Shown: positions 32,824 to 44,165 of the stretch, in pieces
How positions within the stretch are numbered: position 1 is the first letter of the stretch
Layout: each line of letters starts with the position of its first letter
Assembly: GCA_037833965.1 (NCBI GenBank)
Contig: AP031352.1
Span: 30,692,501 to 30,756,500 of the forward strand
Reading direction: 5' to 3'
Source: Marchantia polymorpha subsp. ruderalis
Taxonomy: Eukaryota; Streptophyta; Marchantiopsida; Marchantiales; Marchantiaceae
DNA length: 64,000 nucleotides
Position numbers and translations under genes: made by a program
Notes under the pieces: generated by a model
What the model was told of the DNA's origin: nothing
The model's database searches: none
The model's input: only the letters and a program-made list of their open reading frames with translations

Positions 32824-33747
32824 TGTAATAACCCACCAAAGGCTAAAACTGCAGTATGGTGGTAAAAAGATCGAACCCACAGGGACAGAGGCAACACACA
32901 GAGTAAAAATGTCACGTTTTAACAGACTTTTGTAGAGTTTGAATTCTAGGCGACTGTCACTCCCAGAAATATTGCAGTGCTCGACTCGGAGGCTCGACTC
33001 GGAGGAGGATCTCGACTCGGAGGATGCTCGGAGGATGCACGGTACAGCGTGGTCACTCAACACACACACACACACACACACACCTGAAACTGGCAAAAAG
33101 CACAACTCGGAGGTCGGTCAGGACCTCCGCTTCGGATTTCAGGAGGAAAGTGTCTCAAAAGTTCACTCAGAGGTTCTGCAGGTAGTGCCTCCCACTCCGG
33201 CTTTTACTGCCCTTCCGCCAGGAACTAGCGGAGGGTACCCGGACTGGACTTCCCACTTCGGAACGAAGCCTCTTCATACGCCGTGGACGTCACCCTCGAC
33301 TATCACACCAAACGCAGGGAGTGCAGACCCGACTGAGAACTTACTGAAACACGATCCAGTAACACACACACAACCTGAATTACAAACCAAGGTTTACACG
33401 AAGTAATAAAACTTCACATTGGCATTCAGGGGAAACTTCCCGTATGAGTACAATCAGGATATGTCACTCGAAGGAGTAAGGGGGAACTGTTCAAGTATCT
33501 AACTCGCAGCCGGCTCTGAGCATCAGAAATCACCCGCAGGTGCAGATCCGCACTACTCAAGTCTCTAACCGGGTGCTAGCTCTGAACATTCAGCCGAAGG
33601 CCTTCAACTACAACATACGGTAACTTCGCTATGCTGCAGCTTCTCTACGTGGTGCCAGGACCAAAATGCACAAACACGCCAAGAAAGTGAGTTCCTGATC
33701 TGCACTTCCGAAACTGGAAGAGTCCCAGGGCAAAACGCCTTGAACTA

Positions 33748-33754
33748 CTTTATA
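33748..33754 (-). promoter_or_regulatory. TATA box downstream of element ORF (B2)
   Basis: TATAAAG on minus, 33 bp after the stop codon of the B2 ORF. It is conserved in B1 (19047-19053) although B1 has lost the ORF. Confidence 0.45.
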
Positions 33755-33786
33755 CTCACAAAGATCCTAACTAGCACTACGCTATC

Positions 33787-34995
33787 CTATCTACTACTCG
33801 CAGCATCTGCGCGAAACCAAACTATTCTACTGCACTCGGCTGATCCGGTGCTGCGCCTCCTGCGCGCCGGACTGCTCCGCTCGCTGTCTCTACCTTGCCA
33901 GTCATCCGACCGGCTGCGCAACCCCAGGCGTCGGAGCGCTGTGGTGACTTCCGACTGTAAGTGCGCCATAGTGTCGCGCGCACCCGACAAGAAGGTTTCT
34001 AATTTCCTCGCCACTCGCCGCCGACTCCGACTGTCACCCTCCGTCAATGCCGCCGCCCGAAGCTCGAACTCCCTGAGTGTGATCCTCTCTTGAGCTGCCA
34101 CCTCCCAATGGGCGTATCCTTTTAGACAACGAGTCACCTGTGTCGCCAACTCTCCTCGCGCCCTGCAGCTGCTCTCCACCTCTGCCAGCTGCATTTCTGC
34201 TTCCGCACGTTGTGCCCTCAAATCCGAGCACTCGGATTGCAAGTTGCGCAACAACTCCTCATCCTCCTTGCGGGCTCTTTGACTTTCTTCTAAGGCGCGC
34301 GTCTGGCGCGCAAGCTCGGCTGCTAGGACTTGGTTTTGTCTCCGCTCTTCCTGCAATTCCGACTCGATCTTTGCCCGCATTAGCTCGGCATCCGCCTGAC
34401 TTTTCGTCGCCGCATCCTCCCTCTGCTGCTGCAAGGCTTGGTATAGCTTCTGTGTGACCGCCAGGTGTTGTCGGAGGGCGGTGTTCCTATCCACATATAC
34501 TTGGCACCTAGAGGCCCACCTTGCCACCTTGCTCCTCGTCCTTCGTCTGATAGTCTCCACATAAGACTGCGGTTTTAAAGTACTCGCGTACTTGGATGTC
34601 TTGCGATCCAGATATCGCAGGAGTGGAACTATCTGTTCGCACAACACCCCTGTTGGCGTTTTCTGCACCGAATCCGCTTCCTGCTCTTCCGAACTCGTCT
34701 CATCCTCAGTCTCGAGGATTTCAGTCGCCACCGAATCCCTTGGCGACTCCCTGGAACTGTGGCGCGCAGCAGCTTCCGCTGCGACTGCTGCTCCACTGCC
34801 TGCTAAAATATCCAGGGCAGTGGGAGATCCCACTGCTTGAGCCCCTGTTCCGGCTCGATCTTCGGTCTCCGAAGGGGTCGACGCCGCAGTGACTTTTGTC
34901 ACTTTTGCACCTCCCGCTTCTGCTGCCTGCCCTTCCGGCGCAATCTGCGCGGGAGGGGTCTTCGCTGAAGGTGCGTCCGCCGAAGGCGTCCGCAC
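33787..34995 (-). CDS. Element-encoded coiled-coil protein, N-terminally deleted (B2)
   Basis: 402 codons aligning with the C-terminal half of the A2 protein. Much of the sequence is changed, yet GVLCEQIVPLLRYLDRK, the coiled coil (residues about 150-290), GYAHWEVAAQERITLREFE, GDSRSRRRVARKLE and RRRRSTGSAECS are kept in frame. The plant-transposon-like N-domain and the PVHR repeats are absent; the 5' noncoding region follows after a short spacer. It could be a functional short form or a deletion derivative that has not yet picked up stops. Confidence 0.6.
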   Translation of the reverse strand: MRTPSADAPSAKTPPAQIAPEGQAAEAGGAKVTKVTAASTPSETEDRAGTGAQAVGSPTALDILAGSGAAVAAEAAARHSSRESPRDSVATEILETEDETSSEEQEADSVQKTPTGVLCEQIVPLLRYLDRKTSKYASTLKPQSYVETIRRRTRSKVARWASRCQVYVDRNTALRQHLAVTQKLYQALQQQREDAATKSQADAELMRAKIESELQEERRQNQVLAAELARQTRALEESQRARKEDEELLRNLQSECSDLRAQRAEAEMQLAEVESSCRARGELATQVTRCLKGYAHWEVAAQERITLREFELRAAALTEGDSRSRRRVARKLETFLSGARDTMAHLQSEVTTALRRLGLRSRSDDWQGRDSERSSPARRRRSTGSAECSRIVWFRADAASSR

Positions 34996-35237
34996 ACTCG
35001 TCGTCGGCCCCGTCCGTCTCGCAGTCGGCGAATCCGGCCGTCAGCGCCACGTCGGAGGCGTACATCCGACCGGCGCTTTCCTTCCATGAACAGCCGCCAA
35101 AGGCGCTTCCGACTCTGAGTTGGTTTCCTCCTATGAGCGCGTGATTCCGCCGAAGGCGCATCGCCGAGGGCGTACGGGAATCCTTTCCGGCTGTGAATCC
35201 TAGCGCGAACGGCGCATGTCCGGCTACGAGTTTTCCG

Positions 35238-35365
35238 ACGCTTATAACTTCTCCGTCCCTGATCCATCTCCGACGCTCTTGGGCTCGTTAGAACGAGCGT
35301 CTCGAGCTCTTTCTAATGCGACTTCAACCAACTGGATCTACCGTGTATCCCGATCGTTATGAAGG
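35238..35365 (-). promoter_or_regulatory. Conserved hairpin block (B2)
   Basis: CTCTTGGGCTCGTTAGAAC..CTCGAGCTCTTTCTAAT, bracketed by TTATAACTTC and CGTTATGAAGG, which are themselves roughly inverted. Confidence 0.55.
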
Positions 35366-35962
35366 TTTTCCCTTTCCGCGCTAGCGGCGCATCGCCGAAG
35401 GCGCACTCATGGTCGGACGCCTTCAGAGGTCCGGGCCCTTCTCCTGACGTCTTTAGCAAAACCTCCTCCTGAGGTGTCTGCGCCGGAAGCGTAGCTTCCT
35501 TATACGCTGGAGGCGCGTGAGTAGAGACACCTCGGAAAAGGAGCTTTTGCCGAAGGCGCCGAAGACATTGGCGTTGGTACATCCGACTACGTGATTCTTC
35601 GTGTCCTCGTGACGATCTCATCAATCCACTCTTTTGAACGTACCCTTTTCTAACTACAAACACTGCTTCGGTACTAGTTTTCTAAAATTGTTTAAATTCT
35701 GCAAAAAAACAAAAAGTGTGTTACCACACTCCGTCTGAAGCTCGATAAACTAGTGGTAGGCGCTTTCGTTTTGAGCTTGCAAGCAAACTCAAAGAAAGAA
35801 AAATGAGAGTAGAAACAGAAAACTATGAGAAACTTTTTCAGCTTAATAAACTGCTCAGTTCTTTTCAAACTTGTCACAGCCAGATATTTGTCAAAAGCAC
35901 ATTGGAAAAAAAACAGTCATGCTTATAAGACTTCTCAAAAAATAAAAAAAATGAAAACTTGC

Positions 35963-36176
35963 CACGGTCATAAAACTGTTAGTATAACGCAAAATGAAAA
36001 GAAAAAGAAACTACAAAAACAAATACTACAAAAACTTGCCGCGGTAAGAAAACTGTCACGGTCTAAAAACTGTCAGTATAACTCAAAATGAAAAGGAAAA
36101 AAGAATCTACAAAAAACAAAGACTACAGAAACTTGTCACGGTCAAAAAACTGTCAGTATAATTGAAAATGAAGATC
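35963..36176 (-). repeat. Tandem repeats in copia leader
   Basis: A CACGGTC-AAAAACTGTCAGTATAA unit followed by A-rich text recurs at 35963, 36057 and 36137 (about 80-bp spacing) just inside the primer site. Confidence 0.65.
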
Positions 36177-36198
36177 ACTATAGAATCCGAACCGAATA

Positions 36199-36213
36199 CC
36201 GGCTCTGATACCA
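36199..36213 (-). promoter_or_regulatory. Copia primer-binding site
   Basis: TGGTATCAGAGCCGG on minus, two bases inside the 5' LTR end. It is the usual plant copia site complementary to initiator tRNA-Met. Confidence 0.9.
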
Positions 36214-36215
36214 AT

Positions 36216-36504
36216 TGTAAACGTTAAAACTCAGAACTCATCATTCAGTCACATCGACACCAAAGTATAACGTGGACACCAGAGACACGAAATTATAACG
36301 TGGTTCACCCTCAAGGGCTACGTCTACGAAGAGAAGAGCACTAAAGAGTCAACCGCTTGAATGCTTGAAGTGATACTCTTCCTATCACCCTCAGGGTATA
36401 TATACCCAAGGTAATCAACCACTCTAAGCTATAAATAGCTATATATGTGGTTAACCTTGGTTAACTAACCTCAGTTAACTCCTTAACTAGAGTTAACATC
36501 AACA
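36216..36504 (-). repeat. Copia 5' LTR
   Basis: 289 bp with the same TG...CA ends as the 3' LTR and a central TATATATA box, followed by the AGATA target duplication at 36505-36509. Confidence 0.93.
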
Positions 36505-39500
36505 AGATATGTCAGCCAATCAATGCTAACACTATGAGCATCCTCGTCCACATGATACTCTTCAAGTCAATTATGGGGTAGAGTTGTTCGGATCACTTAT
36601 CAAACTTTGTATTTCTTGGTGTAAAGATTTGACAATTTTGAATTGAATAGAATGACGGTTCAGATCTCAATCTTGTGTTGATCATCAAAAGCTTCCATAG
36701 AACTAAGTTGAAAACAGCCACGAATCAAGTTACAAAACAACATTCATGATGTATGCTCACATGCAAAAAATGACATAGCTATGTGGTATTCATCATTCAT
36801 TTTTTGCACACGTGATGAATACCACATGTAGATAATGTATGAAGTTTTTGTTGTTTGTATTTTCTCAAGAAATCAAAATGACTATGAACTCCAAAGAAAA
36901 AATCATACTCAAAATCATTTAAGGGCACAGACTTGCTCTAGATGTTGCCGGAAACATTTACTTGTTCTAGTTGCTCTAGTTTTTTGGTTGCTGCTTGCAA
37001 CAACCAAAAAACTAACGGTTGAATTGTAATACTTTTTTTTGAGATGGTTGGAATCTCGCATCCAACTAGACCATTGAATGTGCCCACTTCTTACATCCAG
37101 CCTACTGATAGGGCATGCGATTCAATGGTGTAATCACTGGTTTGTTGCAAGCGGAGCACTTGCAGTACATTGATATGACATCACCTTGCATGTAACAAGC
37201 CCAAAACTCTTTCGAAATTGCATCGTTTGGTTTTCTCATTTCGAGTAAAGACTTTTTAATCTTAATAGAACACAAAATTTTTGTAATACAACCTTCTCTA
37301 TTTAGTTCTGTTGATTTTCACGTTGGCTTGTAGAGACTTCTTTCTTTCTCCTATGAAATGAAGATGTTATTTCTTGGGTAACTTTTTAGTTTCATTCGGG
37401 TGTAACATAAGCAGACTTAAATTTTCTACCATAAAGAGTATCACCAGTCATGAAAGAATTGTCTTCCAAAGCCAAAAACAATAAATCTCTTGATTATAAA
37501 ACTTGCAATATTGTCTAGTGCATTTGCTCGAACTCTTTTAAGAATTGAAAAACCACATCTTTAGGGAAAAGTAACTTGAACACAATATTCTTGTGATATA
37601 ACTTTCTTTGTTTATTATTGCTATGTTGGCCTATAGATACTTCTTTTGTTTTTCTGTAAAATGGAGATGTTGTTCCTTGGATAGGCATTTCGTTTCACTC
37701 AATTGTAACATAAACACACATCAACATCCACTTATTTGCAGCACCAGGATTGCAAACAAATCGCATGACCAGCAGTTCATCCAATCTTTGCTGGCGTGCA
37801 AACTTAGATCTTGAAATTAAAAACTTCTTTAAATTTCAAAGAGACAACTAAAAACTCCCACATAAATATGATATTGTAGTTTGAATCCAAACACTAATAC
37901 TTTGAAACCTCACACTTCCTTTAATAGGCTTACTAAAGACTTTTTATTATACAATTGTATAAGGTATGGTTTGGAAGTGTTGTAAAATACACTGATATAC
38001 TACCACATATACATACATACACACCCATAGTCAGAAATTGACCTTGGTTTATGTTGTTTGATGGTGTATTCTGCTGCCTCTAGGCACAAAATACCATACT
38101 TTGCACCACGGATTCAAAGATCTCATTAGAGATGTCACACACAACAATGAGAACAAGAAGACTACATCCATCACTGCCGTTGGTGTCTTTGGACATCTGG
38201 CAAATTTAGTAAAAGCTAAGAAAAAGTTGGTGGCCTTATTTGCCTAGTTTCATGACGGTTGTCTACCTAAGCAATTTACCATTTTTGGGTTTGCCATGAG
38301 CATGATGACCGATGAATAGCTGCGCGTGATGATAAGTGATACTTTAACTTTTCAAATTAATCAAAGGAGAAGTTGTGGTGACATTTTTACAATGTTACTT
38401 CTATCATGCATGTCAATATAGTCTCGTCTCAAGGATGTTGCTTGTTGACACAAGCAATATTGAAAAACGATATATCAAACTTCATTCTTAGAAGATAAAA
38501 ACCTTTGAACTCAAATAGTGAAGTATTTATGAGCCGCAAAATTAAATATTCAAACTCATCCATGGACAATATGTAACTTGACAATAAATATCATATATCA
38601 AATCCTAAGTCGATAGTGATGAGAAATACATCAAGTTCATCATCTTGATATTTCAACAATAAATCCTACAAGAAGATGTAGTCTATTATAATGAAAATTA
38701 TCATGAATCTTCTGCTGAACACACAAGTTGATAGTCTAAAACATTTGGCCAAAAAAATTTTACAATGAGCTAATGCAAATAAATCACTTTCAAATGATAC
38801 AGTCAAGTTTGAAAGCAATAACTAAATTTAATTACCTATTATGAAAATTCATGATTCTGAAAAAACGTGGGTTATATTTTCTAATTATCAAATTAAATAG
38901 AAAAGAAAGTATAATTTGATTTTAGGATCCAGATATTAAAATGAAATAAATAATTAAAGATAATTTTATTTTTTATTTAAAATATAAAAATTAAACATTG
39001 AAGAAAAATATTTGAAATTTGACATATGAAATTTGATTTGAAGTCTAGGTTTTTTTTCCATTTCATGCATCATGACCTCCTTATACATAAGACTCAAATT
39101 ATATAAAATACCTCAAAAAACAATCCATGTGCATTCATAAAAGAGTTAATATTGATTATTTGAGCATTTTTTATCATTTTGTAACATGCATGTCAAATTT
39201 GGCAAAGAAATATTTACAACATACAAGTTTTTGTTCACAAGTTGAAGCATTTCAATCATGAAAAAATCAAAGTTAGCTTGACAAAAATCTAACAGCATGC
39301 AAGGAAAATTAGGTTCATTTCACTTTTTTGCATTGAATTTTTCTTGCTTACAAATCTATCAAAGTTTGAAAATTATTGAATATTTTAATTTTAGAATAAA
39401 AAATTTAATAGCAACAATTTTAATTTAATCAACAACTTGTTAAATAAACAGAATTCTTTACAAAAAAATACTGTGTAAAATCATTCAAAATGACTCCTAT

Positions 39501-41224
39501 AATACAACAAAAAAAATCAACAACAGAATCACAAATATTTTGTTGAAGATTAGTATCAACAAGATTGAAAAATTATTGGTTGTCATAAATAGGCTGTAAT
39601 AAAGTTTTATTTTTTGGGCATAAAAATACCACAATAATAAAATTCAAAGCAAAACAATATCAAAGAACACTTTTACCATTGGTCAAGATAAATTTAAAAA
39701 AAGCTTACACATAATTTGAAAAAATTAATTCAAATAGAAACACATATCAAATATGATTGCAAATGAAACAAAAAAATTTTTTTAAAGAAATAATTACAAA
39801 TAATCCAGTCTTCGTTAGATCTAATAAGAAAAAAAATATTATATATTGATACAAATCATTCTATAATTTGAAATATATTCATAGATATTGAAATATAATT
39901 TTTACATACTATACTTATGTAAATTTAGATTCAATGAGGTAGATTAATATGATATTTATCTGTGAAATTGATATGCAAAAGATAACGATTTTTATCTATC
40001 AGCTGTATAAAAAGAAATAGTTTATTTGTTCTTGTCTCCAACTTGCTGATTTCGTAGTAGTGAATAAATATGTATATGAACAATATGGATTCAAGCTTTT
40101 AAGGTGAATGCGATGATGACACTAAGCAAAATAAGAAATGGAATTGCAAAAAAAGAAATTTAAAAGTTTAAAATTTAAAATTTAAAAGTAATTTTTTCCT
40201 TAGTTCTACAAAATGAGATCTTTTTATTTTGATATTTTTTCATAGATCAGACTAGAATACCAACAATAAATATGAACAGTTGAAATTCACAACATACTAT
40301 ATAATCACTAAGTTTGATTTTTTCATATCAAATAAAAATGAGATTTAAGTTTTCTTTGTCAAGATGTATTTTATTTTGACTCTGCATTATATTTTTTGAA
40401 TACACATCCATTATGATGGTATTTGGATTTCACATGATTTTTTTTATTTTCATTGTCTACATTATTTATGTGTCAAAGTGATATCACATGTGACAAAAAG
40501 GTAAGAAGTAGATCTAAATTCGACTAGATTAGCATGTGATGATTCTTATGTCCTAAGAGTATGAATAACTCAAATGAAGTTACTTTGCATGGATTTAAAT
40601 GGTTTATGATTGGTAAATTTGTTTAGTCTGTTATAAACTACCATTTTATCGTAGTACAAGTGACAAGAAATTCAAGGAATAAAAGTGGAGTGAAAGACGC
40701 TAAAATCACAAACTATATAAATATAGGGACAATTTTCACGCCCTCTTTGAAGCTATACTGAGCTATTAGCACAAAAGTGCTCATGATAGTTCACATCAAG
40801 ATCTCGCCGAATCATATGAGTGGTGCATTCCAAAAGAAAAGGATCATGCTAGCTTACTACAAAATATAGTCAAGTAATTTTGCAGATACATCTACTAAAA
40901 CACATATCTTAAAGTTGCGTAAACTTGTATCATAATATTAACTCCAGCCCAAACTTCCTAAATTCTGGCCAATGCCAAGTTTGCTGGAACTAAGGTAATT
41001 TTGGCAAAGTTTTTTCTTAATTCTATCATTTATGGCATGAGCACTGTCATTTCACTATTTGTCGTGCAATGATTTGACGATAGTCGTTATGAATTGAATG
41101 CCGATAGTCAACATGAATAGAACCCGCCAAGGAAAGGTTTGTAAAGAGGAGTCATGTTTCTTCCATTTGATGACCAAGAAGTGGCTTTCAACCTACGTCA
41201 TGTGGAAACGTTGAATGAATGAAA
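36505..41224. other. AT-rich intergenic tract
   Basis: No supported gene. It holds interleaved inverted repeats at 36763-36827, a 14-bp hairpin with arms 36977-36990 and 37001-37014, and a diverged tandem duplication (about 37282-37415 and 37590-37717, sharing GAAATGAAGATGTT-like and GTAACATAA-like text). The 38.6-41.2 kb part is extremely AT-rich. Confidence 0.5.
36763..36827. repeat. Two interleaved inverted repeats
   Basis: Arms GCAAAAAATGA (36763-36773) pair with 36797-36807, and ATGTGGTATTCATCA (36781-36795) pairs with 36813-36827. The order a-b-a'-b' is that of a pseudoknot; both pairings are perfect. Confidence 0.7.
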
Positions 41225-41990
41225 AAATATATGAAATGTACCTAGCCCCTTATAATTTAGCCAAGGAAAAATTCACAATGATCAAAACAAATATGCTATA
41301 GAAATAATAAGAAAGAAAAATGTGAAATATACTTGATATTTTTAATCTAACAAGAAAATATTCATAATGATCAAAACAAACATATTATAAAAATAATATT
41401 GAATGTATTTGATATTTTTAATCTAAAAAAAATAACCACAATGATCAAAACAACCATGTTATAGAAACAATATAAAATATACTTGATACTTTTAATATAA
41501 CAAGAAAATATTCACAATGATCAAAACAAACATATTATAGAAATAATATTAAATTTATTTGATATTTTTAATAAAAATAAAATACTCACAATGATCAAAA
41601 CAAACATGCTATAGAAACAATATGAAAAAAAATATGAAATGTACTTGATACTTTTAATTAAAAATAATAATACCCACAATGATCAAAATAAATATGCTAC
41701 AGAAATGGTGTGAAAGAAAAATATAAAATGTACTTGATGTTTCTAATCTAACCAAGAAAACATTCACATTGGTCAAAATAAATATGTTACAGAAAAATAT
41801 GAAATTTACTTGATACTTCTATTTAACCAAAAAATATTCACATTGATCAAAATAATCATGCTACAGAATTGATATGAAAGAAAAATATGAAATGTATTTG
41901 ATATTTCTAATCTAACCAAGAAAACAATCACAATGATCAAAATAAACATGCTACAGATATGAAATGAAAATTAAGAAATGAATAAAAAAA
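41225..41990. repeat. AT-rich minisatellite, about nine units of 70-90 bp
   Basis: Each unit carries CACAATGATCAAAA.AAA, AT.CTA.AGAA, GAAATGTACTTGATA and TTTTTAATCTAAC. Units are diverged and vary in length by loss of an internal GAAAGAAAAATAT piece. The regular spacing and imperfect units rule out a CRISPR array. Confidence 0.85.
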
Positions 41991-44165
41991 ATGGTAAGCA
42001 AAATATATTTTTCTTACTTGTTCACTTTAGGTTGCTCTCCAATGCTGACTTAGTACAATCAATAATTTGAGCACCTCTTCGCAACTTACTGTCAACTTAG
42101 AAGCACATTGAGGTTGGCAATTCATTTTCACAAACTCGAAGAACTTGCTCTCCGCTTTCGAGTAAGCAAGAAATTGGATACCTATTCGAACTTACTGTCA
42201 ACTTAGAAGCAGACTGAGGTTTGCTGTTCACAAACTCAAGCGCATTCATCCGGGTTGTTTGGGTAGGCATTCTTACCCTTACTCACTCCTCTGGAGTTCA
42301 ATAGCCAAATTCCATATAATGTAGGAAATTTTGGCCAAAGTATTTCTCGCCCGATAAATTCTATCGTCTAAAAAAGAAACGCCAGATTTTAGGAGGTGTG
42401 CCTGGCCCCTTTTCACCAATTTGGTTTCTCATTTTACTATACTTGTTGTGGTACAGTATTACAATCCTTTCGTCATTTCGCCGTCATAACGGTAACTGCA
42501 CGAACTACAACAACTTTCTGCTTTCTACTAACAATTCAGAACTCACGGTCCGTAAACACACGAAGGGGGGAAACGGACCGTTTCCTCGGACCTCATCTGG
42601 TCTTACGATCCGTTAGCACACGAACGAGTGAAGCAACCGTTTCCTCCTTCGTGTGCCGTGCAGCAGGAGGTTTACATGTACAGACATCCCACACCTTCAG
42701 AATGAAATGATCTCCCAGTACAGTACTGAGTACTCGGAGTCCACGCAGTCGGGCATTTGGTACGAAATTTCTTTCACGTTAACTAGACATTGAGAACGCG
42801 GTCTTTCTCAGCGACTTTGAAGTTTCATGAACGATGACTCGGGGCGAGTATTTGTGCATGTTTCCGATTCTTGGTCGGCTTCGGAAATTTTGAGGCAAGC
42901 ATAGCTATCAATTTTACTTGCAGCATGCCTGTTCTGTAAGCTGTACATGTCTTCTCTTGTATTGCAAAGTTTCAGAAAATGTCGAATTCCAATAAACATC
43001 ACCTTCTGACATTGATCTTCCACGTAGCCACATTCCAGTTGTACGTTAAGGGCTTCACCAGTCACTGCGTTTCAGAACGATGCTATTTAACATTCCACAG
43101 CTTCACGTGAACTCGCCATCGATGTCTTACATGAATTCTTGAGCTCGACCTCCTAAGCAGATTGAATGAATTCACTGAAATCGGATTCGAAAGCAAATCG
43201 AGTGGATTCTAATCGGCAGTAGCCACGGAGAATATGGTGTGTCAGTGTTCTTCAGATATGAAGCTTTTTGAATTAATTAATCCACTCGAATTCTCACTCT
43301 GCGTATCCAGAATGAACTCAGACAGCAGCTTGCAGGGGCTTACAGGTCAATCACGAAGAGGACGAAAGCAGGACAGACTCCAACCATTTGGGTGTTCCGG
43401 TACTGACATTGGAACCTTCAGAGTCACAGAAATCACACTGAGTTCTCCGAATTGGCGTCGTTGGCAAAAACATAGGAACTCGTATTCCGCATTCGCAGAC
43501 TATACAGAGGGCACTAGGGTCAAGGTAGAAGCAGAGTTTCTGATATCACGGCTTCCTTGTATATATCATGCTAATATCTGAACAACATTGAGCACAATCT
43601 CGGGCCATGCCAAGAAGAGGGATCAAGCTCCCGTTTCCTTGCATCCCTTCCGTGAGACGGCGACCCAAGACATGACCTACAGACGTTCCTCTCTAACCCT
43701 CGCGAGCCAAGGAAAACTTAGTCGACACATTTGCTACAAATTGTAAACTTCCAATGTACAAATTGAGATTCATCTAAAGGTCCAAGTCCCCTCTTGATGT
43801 CGTCTCGAGGCTACGTTGCGGTAGAATTTGCTCGATTTGCGGGACTCCCTCGTCCTTTCAGCTGGGATCGGACGATCTGAGCACGTCGTTGACGCAGGAA
43901 GTGAGTGATCACTGCAACGTCAGGTCCGACAGAAACTTCAGAGGGACTCATGTCGCCATGCAACAGATTTCAGACGAAGTTTTCACCGCAACATTATGGA
44001 GCACCAGTAACACTCGGTAGAAAATCTCGTCCAAATACAGCTCGACTGTCACAGACCGACAGAAGGTAGCGTCCAACAATCAGTCTGAAAGATCCCACAC
44101 AAAACGTTCCACGCAGAAGGGCTTCAATGGCGCCGAGGTAAAACGAGCAGCACGGGCATTCTTCC
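41991..44165. other. Intergenic, downstream of permease 3
   Basis: A 55-bp direct repeat (AACTTACTGTCAACTTAGAAGC) is at about 42085-42142 and 42192-42244. Another pair sharing CCGT.A.CACACGAA and CCGTTTCCTC is at about 42547-42600 and 42607-42650. The small frame at 43234-43581 (+) has no recognisable domain. Confidence 0.45.

Larger units (their letters stand above)
32824..35728 (-). mobile_element. TG...CA element, copy B2, nested in copia
   Basis: 2905 bp; minus orientation begins TGTGGTAACACAC at 35728 and ends at TGTAATAACCCAC (32824 on plus). Perfect target duplication CTCCG (32819-32823, 35729-35733). Holds a 402-codon ORF, TATA box, 3' region and 5' hairpin block. Being inside the copia leader, it is younger than the copia insertion. 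Confidence 0.93.
26721..36504 (-). mobile_element. Ty1/copia LTR retrotransposon, decayed, with nested insertion
   Basis: 9784 bp, minus orientation, flanked by perfect AGATA duplications (26716-26720, 36505-36509). LTRs: 26721-27001 (3') and 36216-36504 (5'). Removing nested element B2 leaves about 6.9 kb. Domain order gag, protease, integrase, reverse transcriptase, RNase H is that of copia. The gag layout suggests the Tnt1/Tork lineage (inference). Reading frame broken at many points, so it cannot make its own proteins. LTR differences (including a 10-12 bp indel) indicate an insertion that is not recent. Confidence 0.95.

Noticed and set aside
41225..41990. CRISPR-like array
   Set aside because: Units are long, diverged and directly adjacent with no unique spacers; the DNA is eukaryotic.
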